Shown: positions 1-8,969, counted from the stretch's first letter. The stretch: DNA of 64,000 nt from Phytohabitans suffuscus (GCF_011764565.1 NZ_AP022871.1:6324320-6388319), one strand, 5' to 3'. The notes: generated by a model from the letters alone, not told the origin. Made by a program: numbers and translations.

Positions 1-2
1 GG

Positions 3-677
3 CTGCGCGCCAACCTGGCGGTGGTGCCGCGGGTGTGGGTGCCGCTGGTCCACGTGGCGGAGTCGAGGCCGCGGTGCATCGTGATGGAGTTCATCCACGG
101 GCTCGACGTCGACGCCCCGCGCCGCTGCTCGCCGGCCGCCCGCCGCCGGTTCGCCGCCTCCGGCCTCACGTCGATCTACCAGATGCTCTTCGTGGACGGG
201 TTCGTCCACTGCGACATGCACCCGGGCAACCTGTACTTCACCGAGCGGGCCCAGGTGGTCGTCCTCGACGCGGGCTTCAGCGTGCAGCTCTCCGAGCGGC
301 TGCGCCGGCTCTTCGCGGAGTTCTTCATGAACATGTCGATCGGGCGCGGAGACCGGTGCGCCGAGATCGTGCTGGAGAGCGCCGAAGGGCTCCGGGAGAA
401 CGCCGACCCGGAGGGCTTCGCGGTGCGGATGGCCGACCTGGTGCACCGCAACCACAAGGTGCCGGCCAAGGAGTTCAGCCTCATCGCGTTCGCCAGCGAG
501 ATGTTCGACCTGCAGCGCAGGTTCGGTGTGCACGCCGCACCCGAGCTGATCTTCCCGCTGCTGTCTCTACTGGTGATTGAAGGTACTGTGCGTGACCTCG
601 ACCCCGACATGGACTTCCAGGAGACGGCCAAACCGGTACTCATGCGTGGGCTGTTCGGCCAGCGGAACGCCGCCTGA
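3..677 (+). CDS. AarF/UbiB (ABC1) atypical kinase family protein, 5' truncated
   Basis: This is the C-terminal part of an ABC1/AarF/UbiB-type atypical kinase. The reading frame is open to the window edge, so the true start lies upstream. The visible segment has the catalytic-loop motif HCDMHPGNLYF and a following VVLDAGF, which sits where the family normally has LDFG. Members of this family support quinone or lipid metabolism as ATP-binding proteins. The F-to-A change in the DFG-like motif is unusual. The gene ends 16 bp before an AT-rich promoter-like stretch ahead of the HxlR gene. The family call is firm; the substrate is unknown. Confidence 0.8.
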   Translation: MRANLAVVPRVWVPLVHVAESRPRCIVMEFIHGLDVDAPRRCSPAARRRFAASGLTSIYQMLFVDGFVHCDMHPGNLYFTERAQVVVLDAGFSVQLSERLRRLFAEFFMNMSIGRGDRCAEIVLESAEGLRENADPEGFAVRMADLVHRNHKVPAKEFSLIAFASEMFDLQRRFGVHAAPELIFPLLSLLVIEGTVRDLDPDMDFQETAKPVLMRGLFGQRNAA

Positions 678-700
678 GCCAGCTGGGGACCTTATGCCAA

Positions 701-726
701 ACACTATTAGTTACGATAGTTGCGTG
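701..726. promoter_or_regulatory. AT-rich palindromic promoter/operator of the HxlR gene
   Basis: ACTAT and ATAGT arms flank TAGTTACG just before GTG 724. The site contains a -10-like TACGAT and looks like an autoregulatory operator. It resembles, weakly, the CTAA-core sites found across the catabolic block. Confidence 0.4.
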
Positions 727-1431
727 AGTAAAGCCAGCACGGGTACGCGACGTACCTACAACCAGTACTGCGGGCTGGCGTCCGCCCTGGATGTCCTGGG
801 CGAGCGCTGGACCCTGCTGATCGTCCGGGAGCTCCTGATGGGGCCCAGGCGCTACATCGACCTGCTCAACGACCTGCCCGGTCTCGGGACCAACCTGCTC
901 GCCGAGCGGCTGAAGTCTCTGGTGGACCGCGGCGTGGCGCGGCAGGTCCACCTTCCCAGCGGCGGTGCCCGGCTGGCGTACGAGCTGACCGAGGTGGGGC
1001 AGCAGCTCCGGCCGACGGTGCTCGGGCTGGCCCGGTGGGGCATGGAGTTCGTCGGAGCGTACTCGCCGAACGAGGTCGTCCGCCCGCACTGGGGCTTCCT
1101 CGCCGTCGAGGCCATGCTCGACCAGGAGAGGCTGCCGGCGTTCGACGAGGCGTACCAGTTCGACGTGGACGGCGAGGTCTTCCACATCGACGTGCGCGGC
1201 GGCCGGGCCAGGGCGGTCAAGGGTCCGGCCGAGTCGCCGGCGATGATCGCCACGGTCGACGCCGCCACGTTCATCGAGATCGGCGCCGGCCAGCAGACGC
1301 CGCTCGCCGCCATGGTCACCGGCCGGCTCAAGCTGGAGGGCGACATCGAGGCGGTGCTGCGCTGCTGCGACGTGCTCGGGCTGGAGGCCGGGGCGATGCG
1401 GGGCCTGCCCGTGGCGGCGGCCCGCGACTGA
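724..1431 (+). CDS. HxlR-family winged-helix transcriptional regulator
   Basis: This 235-residue protein has an N-terminal HxlR winged helix (about residues 10-100, with YCGLASALDVLGERWTLLIV and LGTNLLAERLKSL) and a C-terminal domain of about 110 residues seen in longer HxlR proteins. HxlR regulators are dimeric DNA-binding proteins, often responding to redox or metabolite signals. I chose GTG at 724 because the family motif normally begins about ten residues after the start and a -10-like TACGAT lies at 712-717, which would give a leaderless transcript. ATG at 694 is the alternative. It converges on pmbA, with a hairpin between them. The target is unknown. Confidence 0.85.
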   Translation: MSKASTGTRRTYNQYCGLASALDVLGERWTLLIVRELLMGPRRYIDLLNDLPGLGTNLLAERLKSLVDRGVARQVHLPSGGARLAYELTEVGQQLRPTVLGLARWGMEFVGAYSPNEVVRPHWGFLAVEAMLDQERLPAFDEAYQFDVDGEVFHIDVRGGRARAVKGPAESPAMIATVDAATFIEIGAGQQTPLAAMVTGRLKLEGDIEAVLRCCDVLGLEAGAMRGLPVAAARD

Positions 1432-1437
1432 GCCGGG

Positions 1438-1466
1438 CGGCGGTCAGGGCGCATCGCTGACCGCCG
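1438..1466. terminator. Bidirectional hairpin between convergent HxlR and pmbA genes
   Basis: A perfect 10-bp inverted repeat (CGGCGGTCAG and CTGACCGCCG) with a 9-nt loop sits just after the HxlR stop and overlaps the 3' end of pmbA. Its placement between convergent genes fits a shared terminator. There is no U-tract, as is common in GC-rich actinomycetes. Confidence 0.55.
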
Positions 1467-2810
1467 ACATGGCGAAGTCGGCCACCCGCAGCGGCGGCAT
1501 CGCGGTGCGCGGCGTGCTCTCGTCGTGCTCGCGCGGCAGCGTGGGCTCCGTGCGCCCGGCCTCGCGGGCCCGCGCCAGCACGCCGAGCGGGCTGGCGTTG
1601 AAGCGGAACGGGTTGGCCGCGGCGCGCACCTCGCCGTCCTCGACCAGGTAGACGCCGTCCCGGGTGAGCCCGGTCAGCAGCAGCTCGCCGGGGTCGACCT
1701 CGCGCAAGTACCACAGCGAGGTCACCAGCAGCCCGCGCGCGGTGCCCGCGACCATCCCGTCCAGCGTGCGAGCGGCGCCCGGGGCGGAGAGCACCAGGTT
1801 GCCGATCTCCGGGGCGGCCGGCACCGCGCCGACCTGGCGGCTCCCCACCAGCGTGGAGAGCACGCCGCCGGTGATCCAGCCGGTGCGGGCCAGCGGCAGC
1901 CCGTTGTCGTACACGGACGCCGTGCCGGTGCCGCGCGCGACCGTGAACGGCGCGCACTCCAGGCCGGGCTCGCGCGGGTCGCTGTGCAGGGTGAGCGGCA
2001 GCGGGGTGAGCCGCTCGCCGACCCGGGTCCCGCCGCCGGGTGCCGCGAACGCGGTCCGGCCGTCCAGCGCCTCCCGCGCGCCGGCGGCCTTGTAGAGGCG
2101 CAGCACGAGGTCGGCCACGCAGGAGGGGAGAGCAGCACCTCGTACCGGCCGCCGGGCAGCGCCACCCGCCGGTCCCACCAGCCGAGCCGGCGCCGCGCCT
2201 GGCCGTACGCGGCGTCGAGGTCCAGGCCGGACAGCTCGCGGGCGCGGGTGCCGCTCCAGGTCGAGGCGGTGCCGCCGGCCGACCGGACGGTGTGGTCGAG
2301 CAGCGCGCCGGACTCCTCGTGCCGCCGGCGCAGCCCCGCCGACGAGGCGACGTACGTGGTGCGGGTGCGCTGCTCGGCGTACCCGTGAAGGTGATGCCCG
2401 GCCTGTGACGCGGACCGGAACGCGGCCGCGAGCCGTGCGGCGAACGGTGGCAGCCCGTCCCCGGCCGGTGCCGCCGGCGGCCGTGCCCAGCCGTCGTCGG
2501 CGGCGGTGACCGGCGGCGCGGCGTCCTGCTCGCCGGGGCCGCCCTCCCGGCGGGCCAGGACGGCGGCGGTGACGAGCGCGCGGACCGACTCCCCGGTCAG
2601 CGCGCCGGAGACGGTGGCCACGCCGGGCGTGCGGCCGGGGCCCAGCGCCACCACGGTCAGCCGGGTGTCGTCCGCGATCCCGTTGGTGGTGAACGCGCCG
2701 CGCGCCCAGCGCAGGTGCGCCGAGGAGACCACGTCGACGATCGCCACGACCTCGGTGCCCCGGGCGCCGGCGGCGGCCAGGGCGGTCTCCACGATCTGCC
2801 GCGGGGTCAC
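1444..2810 (-). CDS. pmbA: TldE/PmbA-family metalloprotease-like protein, one apparent frameshift
   Basis: PmbA/TldE partners TldD in a heteromeric metalloprotease that trims peptides and modified precursors in other bacteria. The GTG start at 2810 overlaps the tldD stop (GTGA), as expected for the pair. The N-terminal half reads in one frame to RYEVLLSP and the rest continues in another from SCVADLVLRL to the end. The switch lies at a G4 run (2125-2128 on the + strand). One extra base there restores LLSPSCVADL and a single protein of about 455 residues. The HExxxH motif belongs to TldD and is not expected here. Because both halves are well conserved, a sequencing error is more likely than a dead gene. 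Confidence 0.8.
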
Positions 2811-4399
2811 GGGGCGGCCGTCCCGGTGTTGACCACGCGCACCCCGGCGAAGAGGGTCGCCGGGCAGCCGTGGCTCGTCGCGGCGAGCTGCAGCGGCTGC
2901 CCCTTGCCGCACTGGTCGGCGCCGAACACCGCGTACGTGCCGGGCCCGCCGACGCCGCGCAGGGCGCCCCAGAAGCCGGTCGTGTCGCCCTGGTAGGCCA
3001 CGCCGGCGAGCTGGCCGGCCAGCTGTCCCTTCCGGATCCGGTAGCAACGCTGGGCGGTGAACTGGAAGCCGCGCCGCCAGCTGTCGATCGACCACGCGTC
3101 CGAGCCGACGAGGTAGACGCCGTCGTCGACGCCGGCGATCAGCTGCGCCGTCCCCGGGCCGCCGGGGGCCGGGCGGAGCGAGACGTTCGGCATGCGCGGC
3201 AGCGGGACGTGCGTGGCCGACTCGGCGTACGCGCAGCCGGTCGAGCGCCCCGCGCCGGTCGCCGCGGCGGTGCGCCGGTCGTGCTGCAGCCCGGCCAGGA
3301 CGCCGTCGCGCACCAGGTCCCAGGAGCGCGCCTGGACGCCCTCGTCGTCGTACCCGACCGTGGCCAGGCCGTGCGCCGAGGTGCGGTCGGCGGTGACCTG
3401 CATGAGCGGGGAGCCGAAGCGCAGCGAGCCGACCTGCTCGGGCCGGACGAACGTGCCGCCCGCGTACGACATCTCGTGCCCGAGCGCGCGGTCGGCCTCG
3501 GTCGCGTGGCCCACCGTCTCGTGCAGCGTCAGCCACAGGTGGGACGGGTCGAGCACCAGGTCGTACCGGCCCGGCTCGACCGGCGTGGCGCGCAGCTTGG
3601 CGGCCAGCTCACCGGGGAGCGCGGCCAGCTCGGCGTCCCAGTCCCAGCCGTCGCCGGCCAGGTACTCCCAGCCGCGCGCGGTGGGCGGGCCGAGCGTGCG
3701 CAGCGACGCCCGGGCGCCGGTGCGCGGGTCCTCGCCGAACGCGAACAGCACCGGGTGGACCCGTACCCGCTGCTGGAGGGCGGTGGTGCCGGCGAGGTCG
3801 GCGTAGAAGGTGTTCTCCTGGACGGTCGAGAGGTAGGCGACCACCGTGCGCACGTGCGGGGCGCGCAGCAGCCGGGCGCTCCAGCCGGCGAGCACGGCCA
3901 CGCGCTCGGCCGCCGGCACGTCGAACGGGTTGGTCCGGTACGGGGACAGCCAGGTCGCGCCCGGGTGGACCGGCTCGGGGGCGAGGTCGGCGCCGCCGGG
4001 GCAGGCCCTGGCCAGCGCGACCGCCCGGTCGACCGCGACCCCGGCGGCTTCCGGCGTGACCTCGGGTACCGCCGCGAAGCCCCAGCCACCGCCCCAGCGC
4101 ACGCGCACGCCCAGCCCGGTGCGGGTGGTGTCCTCGCTGCCGCGCACCGCGCCGTCGCCGACCTCGAGGCGGGCCGAGCGCACACGCTGGATCCGGCAGC
4201 TCGCGTCCCCGGCGCCGAGCGCCCGGGCGCGGGACAGCGCCGCGTCCGCGAGCGTCCCCAGGGGCAGGGCGCGGAACGCCTCGTCCACGCCGTGCCGTGC
4301 GGCGGGTGCCGCCGGGCTGACCGTCGAGTACACGCCCCTCCCGTCGCCAGCGGTGGGTATCGACTGTGCACCATCGTCGCGGTCGGCCGGTGCGGCCAT
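2807..4399 (-). CDS. tldD: TldD-family zinc metalloprotease
   Basis: TldD is the catalytic zinc subunit of the TldD/TldE protease. The protein is 530 residues long, close to the family length of about 480-510. The family motif appears as HETVGHATEADR (HExxxH) about two thirds along, and a conserved glycine-rich C-terminal region (GVDDGVYLVGSDAWSID) follows. The ATG at 4399 gives a somewhat long N-terminus, so a later GTG is possible. The gene is translationally coupled to pmbA by a 4-bp overlap. It belongs to the core-genome end of the window rather than the catabolic block. Confidence 0.88.
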   Translation of the reverse strand: MAAPADRDDGAQSIPTAGDGRGVYSTVSPAAPAARHGVDEAFRALPLGTLADAALSRARALGAGDASCRIQRVRSARLEVGDGAVRGSEDTTRTGLGVRVRWGGGWGFAAVPEVTPEAAGVAVDRAVALARACPGGADLAPEPVHPGATWLSPYRTNPFDVPAAERVAVLAGWSARLLRAPHVRTVVAYLSTVQENTFYADLAGTTALQQRVRVHPVLFAFGEDPRTGARASLRTLGPPTARGWEYLAGDGWDWDAELAALPGELAAKLRATPVEPGRYDLVLDPSHLWLTLHETVGHATEADRALGHEMSYAGGTFVRPEQVGSLRFGSPLMQVTADRTSAHGLATVGYDDEGVQARSWDLVRDGVLAGLQHDRRTAAATGAGRSTGCAYAESATHVPLPRMPNVSLRPAPGGPGTAQLIAGVDDGVYLVGSDAWSIDSWRRGFQFTAQRCYRIRKGQLAGQLAGVAYQGDTTGFWGALRGVGGPGTYAVFGADQCGKGQPLQLAATSHGCPATLFAGVRVVNTGTAAP

Positions 4400-4635
4400 C
4401 TACTCCGAGCTTGCTTTTCCGGCTACTCCGGGCTTGCTGTCCCGGGCCCGTTCCCGCCTCTCCCGGCCCGCTCCCGCGCGGATACCACGGCGGCCCGCGG
4501 CGGGCACGCCGCCGCGGCCGCGCGAGGGTGTCGGAAACACGATCAGGCGCCGCGCCGGGAGTGGGCGGGACCCCGGTCACCGCGGGCCGGGCGGGAGGCC
4601 CGAAACCGCTGACCAGGGAACGAGCCGGGCAGATG

Positions 4636-4677
4636 TGCCCCCGGTGGGATTCGAACCCACACTGTCGGAGGTGTCAA
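4636..4677 (-). other. tRNA 3'-half fragment, possible attachment-site remnant
   Basis: Read on the minus strand, this stretch has a perfect T-arm (GTGGG, TTCGAAT, CCCAC), then an acceptor 3' strand CGGGGGC and a discriminator A. On the 5' side it runs back through TTGACAC, which fits an anticodon loop with GAC at positions 34-36. Upstream of that loop the expected anticodon 5' stem, D-arm and acceptor 5' strand are missing: CAGTG cannot pair with CTCCG. A half tRNA ending in the anticodon loop is the classic shape of an integration-site copy left by a tRNA-targeting element. The matching second copy is not in the window. Confidence 0.6.
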
Positions 4678-5110
4678 CACTGGCCTTTCGTTGTCTTTCA
4701 ATGTTCGTCGTGGGATGGCGCTGACCTGGTAAAACGCTCGATCCTGGCTGGCGGCTGTTGTCGTTGGTGGTCATCAGTTAGCAGGGTTTTCGGGGGGTAA
4801 TCGGGGGGCGCTCAAGTCCCACGGCGGGCGCTTGGCGAGTGGGAGGTCGATTCCCGTCGGCTCGAAGAGCCGAGGGCGAGTCGAACCCGCACGTGTCCGT
4901 GGCCCGAGTTCGACCTTGAGCACATGGTCGTCCTGCGGGCCGAGCTGGTGCTTGGGTGTTGAAGGTGGGTGGTGGTGGTTCAAGAGCTTGCTCGTGCCTT
5001 GGGGTGAGCGGCTCCTGAACGACCACATGGGTGACGCCGTCGAACCTGCCAGGAACGGTCGCGCCCGATCAAGCGACGCTGTGCGCTGTGCTGGTCATCG
5101 TCATGGGTCG

Positions 5111-5144
5111 GTATCAGGGTCCGGGCTCGCCTGGACCCTGATAC
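5111..5144. terminator. Perfect 12-bp hairpin
   Basis: GTATCAGGGTCC and GGACCCTGATAC form a perfect 12-bp stem with a 10-nt loop. It lies downstream of the minus-strand remnant at 5154-5705 and could serve as a terminator, or it could be a mobile-element terminal structure. No U-rich tail is present. Confidence 0.45.
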
Positions 5145-5153
5145 GTTTCCCAG

Positions 5154-5705
5154 TCAGCTGGTGCTGAACCGCCAGTCCTCAAGTACGGGTGGGCGCCACC
5201 GTGGACGCGGCCACGTTGCCCCGCTCCCAGCAGTGGCCGCCGAAGCCGCCCGGCCGCTGGGCGTTGTAACTCTGCCAAACCAACTGGCCCGTGTAGGCGA
5301 CGTCGAACACCTCGACACCGTACCGACCAACGACGCGGCTCTGCGGCGGCACGGTGACGTCGCGTTGATCCCGATCTGAGTCGTCCGGGACTGCACGATC
5401 TGGACGCTCACCGTCGACTATAGCTTCTCGGTGAGCTGCGCCGACGTTCCGAGCGTCACGGTCACCGTGTACGTGTTCGACACTGACGAGGTGAAGGTGG
5501 CATCGATCGGCGAGGTCAGCGTGTTGTCGACGACCCGCCCGTCGCTGACCGCGAACGCTGGCGAGGCGGAATTGACCGTGTAGTTCACGCCTTCCCAGAC
5601 CAGGACGTTCCGGCTCGCGGCCCGGACCCTCCAGACGATGCCCGGGGCGGTCGGGCACGCGATGTCGGGACACCACCACACGCCCAAGCACGGCTCGTGG
5701 CTCAA
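5154..5705 (-). pseudogene. Decayed hypothetical gene remnant
   Basis: Two minus-strand segments look protein-like but lie in different frames. The first (about 5418-5705) is rich in Thr, Ser and Val, resembling a beta-rich exported segment, and includes VWEGVNYTVN. The second (about 5179-5330) includes GRYGVEVFDVAYTGQLVWQ. No family was recognised, and no start codon with a ribosome site precedes it. It lies directly downstream of etfD on the same strand. It may be a broken secreted-protein gene or part of a lost mobile element; confidence is low. Confidence 0.3.
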
Positions 5706-5808
5706 CGGCCGCTTTGCGCGATCGGTCGGCGGCTATTGCGCGGGCGGGGCCACAAGATGGTGAAGCCGGATTGGTCTGTCATCTGTTCGCGAGCCTGGTC
5801 GGAGTTGC

Positions 5809-7953
5809 TCAACGGGGCGTCGTGGGGTCGATCGAGTTGAGGAGAACGGTGGCGACATCGACGACCTCGGCTTGGCCAGAGCCCGTGCTGTTGACGCCGT
5901 CGGTGAGCATGGTCATGCAGAACGGGCAGCCGACGGCGATGGTCTGAGCGTTGGTGGCGAGGGCTTCCTGGACGCGTTCGGTGTTGATGCGTTTGCCGAT
6001 GCGTTCTTCCATCCACATGCGGGCACCGCCTGCGCCGCAACAGAACGACCGCTCGGAGTTACGTGGCATCTCGGTGATGCCGCCGTCCTGTGCGGTGGCG
6101 CCGAGCACCTCGCGGGGTGGGGTGAAGACGCGGTTGTGTCGGCCGAGGTAGCACGGGTCGTGGTAGGTGACGCCGCCGTCGAGCGGCCGCACCGGGGTGA
6201 GCACGCGGTCGGCGACCAACTGGGCCAGTAGTTGGGTGTGGTGGACTACCTCGAAGTGGCCGCCGACCTGCCCGTACTCGTTGGCCAGAGTGTTGAGGCA
6301 GTGTGGGCAGGTCGCCACGATCTTTTTCACCCCGGCTTCGTTGAGTGTCTGGACGTTCTGCTGGGCGAGCATCTGGAAGACGAACTCGTTGCCGATGCGA
6401 CGGGCTGGATCGCCGGTGCAGGTTTCGCCGTTGCCGAGGATCGCGAACGACACGTCGGCCTCGTGCAGTAGCGTCGCCACCGCCCGGGTGGTCTTCTTGG
6501 CCCGGTCCTCGAATGCGCCAGCGCAGCCCACCCAGAACAGGTACTCGAAGGCCCCGCCGTCGCTCACCCGAGGTACCTCGAAGTCGAGGCCCGCCGTCCA
6601 GTCCTCCCGGGTGGCCGGCGGCGCACCCCAAGGGTTGCCTTTCGACTCCAGATTGCGCAGCATCACCCCCGCCTCGGGCGGGAAGTTCGACTCGATAAGC
6701 ACCTGGTACCTGCGCATGTCCACGATGTGGTCGACGTGCTCGATGTCGACCGGGCACTGCTCCACGCAGGCTCCACAGGTTGTGCACGACCACAGCACAT
6801 CCGGGTCGATCACCCCTTGCGCGTCCGCGTCCCCGATCAGCGGCCGCTCCGCTTCGGCCAGCGCCAGCACGTTCACCCGGGCCAACTGCTCCTGGGTAGC
6901 CTTCTCCACACCGGCCGGTGTCTTGCCGCCACCGGCCAGCAGGTACGGTGCCTTCGCGTAGGCGTGATCGCGCAGCGACAGCACCAGCAGCTTGGGCGAC
7001 AACGGCTTGCCGGTGTTCCACGCTGGGCACTGCGACTGGCAACGCCCACACTCCGTGCAGGTGGTGAAGTCCAGCAGCCCTTTCCAGGTGAACTGCTCCA
7101 CCGCCGCCACCCCGAACTGGTCGCTGTCGGGATCGGCCCGCTCGAAGTCCAGCGGCTGACCAGCCGACATCATCGGTCGCAACCCGCCCAGCCCGGATCC
7201 TGGGCGCCCCGGATCACGTTTGAAGAAGATGTTGAAGAATGCGGAGAACCGGTGCCAGGCCACTCCCATCGTCACGTTCAACGCGATCGTGATCAGCCAC
7301 GCCATCGATACCAGGATCTTCACGAGGGCCGTCACGCTGACCGCGGCTGCACCCGCTGGCAGTGCGGTGCCCAGTGCGTGGCTTATCGGCGCCGCCCAGG
7401 TGGGGTAGGGCAGGTGGCCGTCCGCCGCCTTGAACCCGCGGATCAGGAAGCCGCAGACAAGCACCGCCAGGATGGTGTATTCGACGTAGTAGGCCTGCCA
7501 GAAGGTCGACCCGGTGAACCGCGACCAGCGTTGTCGCCGCGGCAGGTTCAGCAGCCGGATCACGATCAGCACGACGATTCCGGCCAGACCCAGCAGGCCG
7601 ATCCACTCCGAGAGCAGGCCGAACGCGGTCAGGTGTCCGATCCAAGGCAGTTCGCCGGTCGGCGAGACGACCTCGAAGTACGCTTCCAGCACCAGCGTTG
7701 TCAGCGTGATGAAGGCGACCATCACGAACCAGTGCGCTGCTCCGACCAGCGTCCACCGCAGCATCCGGGTATGACCGAGCGTCTCGGCGAGCATTTCTCG
7801 CAGGCGTAATCCCTTGTCGCCGAAGCGAGACGGATCCGGCTGACCGGACCGCACCACCGCCACGATCTGCCGTACCGCACGGGCGGCGAGGGCGATCGCG
7901 GCCAGGGTCACCGCAGCGGCGATGACCGTCGTAAGGATCTGCACTGTAGCCAC
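5809..7953 (-). CDS. etfD: EtfD-type membrane Fe-S oxidoreductase (ETF:menaquinone link)
   Basis: This 714-residue protein matches the actinobacterial EtfD family (Rv0338c type). EtfD carries electrons from reduced electron-transfer flavoprotein to menaquinone during fatty-acid oxidation. The N-terminal 250 residues hold about five membrane segments. Two [4Fe-4S] motifs follow, CTECGRCQSQCP at 299-310 and CTTCGACVEQCP at roughly 390. The C-terminal half has two heterodisulfide-reductase-type cysteine-rich (CCG) domains, including CPHC, DPCYLGRHN, CCGAGGARMW and CPFC. It follows the nitronate monooxygenase gene by 10 bp and is probably cotranscribed with it. No ETF genes are in the window. Its position at the head of a block with seven acyl-CoA dehydrogenases fits this electron-sink role. 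Confidence 0.88.
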   Translation of the reverse strand: MATVQILTTVIAAAVTLAAIALAARAVRQIVAVVRSGQPDPSRFGDKGLRLREMLAETLGHTRMLRWTLVGAAHWFVMVAFITLTTLVLEAYFEVVSPTGELPWIGHLTAFGLLSEWIGLLGLAGIVVLIVIRLLNLPRRQRWSRFTGSTFWQAYYVEYTILAVLVCGFLIRGFKAADGHLPYPTWAAPISHALGTALPAGAAAVSVTALVKILVSMAWLITIALNVTMGVAWHRFSAFFNIFFKRDPGRPGSGLGGLRPMMSAGQPLDFERADPDSDQFGVAAVEQFTWKGLLDFTTCTECGRCQSQCPAWNTGKPLSPKLLVLSLRDHAYAKAPYLLAGGGKTPAGVEKATQEQLARVNVLALAEAERPLIGDADAQGVIDPDVLWSCTTCGACVEQCPVDIEHVDHIVDMRRYQVLIESNFPPEAGVMLRNLESKGNPWGAPPATREDWTAGLDFEVPRVSDGGAFEYLFWVGCAGAFEDRAKKTTRAVATLLHEADVSFAILGNGETCTGDPARRIGNEFVFQMLAQQNVQTLNEAGVKKIVATCPHCLNTLANEYGQVGGHFEVVHHTQLLAQLVADRVLTPVRPLDGGVTYHDPCYLGRHNRVFTPPREVLGATAQDGGITEMPRNSERSFCCGAGGARMWMEERIGKRINTERVQEALATNAQTIAVGCPFCMTMLTDGVNSTGSGQAEVVDVATVLLNSIDPTTPR

Positions 7954-7963
7954 GCTGGTGGTC

Positions 7964-8944
7964 CTAGGTGTGTGGGGCGTCGTGAAGGGGCATCTTGGAA
8001 CGGATGGCGGCTTCGGCGTCGGATACGATCCGATCGATCACCTCCGCCACTGTCGGGATGTCGTGGATCAAGCCTTGGGCGGTGCTGGCGTACCAGATGC
8101 CGGCATCGATATCTCCCTCTTCGTAGACCTTGCGGCCGCGTGCGCCGGCCACCAGTTCCCGGATGTCTGCGAACTGGCCGCCGTCGCCAAGGATGCGGAC
8201 CACTTCGCGGCTCACGCTGTTGTCGGCTACCCGTGCGGTGTTGCGCAGGGTTCGGAAGATGAGCTGAGTGCTCAGGGCATCGTTCGCGACGATCTGTTCC
8301 TTGACCCGCTGGTGGATGGGTGCCTCCCGGGTGGCCAGGAAGCGGGTGCCCATGTTGATTCCGTCGGCGCCCAGGACCAGTGCTGCGGCCAGGCCGCGAC
8401 CATCCGCGAAGCCGCCGGAGGCGATCATTGGAATGTTGATCACGTCTGCGGCGGCGGGGACCAGGACCAAGCCGGGTAGGTCGTCCTCCCCAGGGTGGCC
8501 GGCGCACTCGAAGCCGTCGATGCTGATGGCATCGACGCCGAGATCCTGTGCCTTCACCGCGTGGCGCACCGAGGTGCACTTGTGGATCACTTTGATGCCG
8601 TGTTGGTGCAGCAGCGGGAGGAACGGTTCTGGGTTGGAGCCCGCGGTCTCCACGATCTTCACACCGGACTCGATGATCGCCGTGCGGTACTCGTCGTACG
8701 GCGGCGGCGTCAGGGTGGGCAAGATCGTGAGGTTGACCCCGAAGGGACGGTCGGTCATTGTCCGGCATCGCTCGATCTCGGCCGCGAGCGCCTCCGGCGT
8801 CGGCTGGGTGAGCGCTGTCAGGAAGCCGAGCGCGCCGGCGTTGGCCACCGCGGCAACCAGCTCCGCGCGTCCGACCCACTGCATGCCGCCCTGCGCGATG
8901 GGGTGCTCGACACCGAACAGCTCGGTGAATGGCGTCGTGATCAT
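7964..8944 (-). CDS. Nitronate monooxygenase-family FMN protein
   Basis: This 326-residue TIM barrel belongs to the nitronate monooxygenase/2-nitropropane dioxygenase family. It has the N-terminal PIAQGGMQWVG, the phosphate-binding GGFADGRGLAAAL and GADGINMGTRF. Family members bind FMN and oxidise nitronates, and some actinobacterial relatives sit in lipid or polyketide pathways as enoyl reductases, so the substrate is open. The ATG at 8944 has an AT-rich promoter or operator site 26-45 bp upstream. It is followed by etfD 10 bp later, so the two form an operon. Confidence 0.85.
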   Translation of the reverse strand: MITTPFTELFGVEHPIAQGGMQWVGRAELVAAVANAGALGFLTALTQPTPEALAAEIERCRTMTDRPFGVNLTILPTLTPPPYDEYRTAIIESGVKIVETAGSNPEPFLPLLHQHGIKVIHKCTSVRHAVKAQDLGVDAISIDGFECAGHPGEDDLPGLVLVPAAADVINIPMIASGGFADGRGLAAALVLGADGINMGTRFLATREAPIHQRVKEQIVANDALSTQLIFRTLRNTARVADNSVSREVVRILGDGGQFADIRELVAGARGRKVYEEGDIDAGIWYASTAQGLIHDIPTVAEVIDRIVSDAEAAIRSKMPLHDAPHT

Positions 8945-8969
8945 TCCAACTCCGACCCAGGTAATCGCT

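Larger units (their letters stand above)
4400..5153. other. Gene-poor junction region between core genes and catabolic block
   Basis: No convincing coding sequence is visible in these 750 bp. Short open frames on both strands lack recognisable domains and codon bias. The stretch holds the tldD promoter region, a tRNA 3'-half fragment (4636-4677) and a strong inverted repeat (5111-5144). The content suggests the scar of a past integration, but no integrase is present. Confidence 0.5.

Noticed and set aside
1722..3536. Long minus-strand frame spanning tldD and pmbA
   Set aside because: Its first 240 codons are an out-of-frame shadow of tldD; only the part after GTG 2810 is the real pmbA.
2870..4612. 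580-residue plus-strand frame opposite tldD
   Set aside because: It lies antisense to a clear TldD protein, is Arg/Gly/Ala-rich and has no domain.
4636..4730. A complete tRNA gene on the minus strand
   Set aside because: No acceptor 5' strand or D-arm is found, and the anticodon 5' stem does not pair.
4577..4774. Small minus-strand protein over the tRNA fragment
   Set aside because: Part of its sequence is the translation of the tRNA T-arm, and the frame has no domain or ribosome site.
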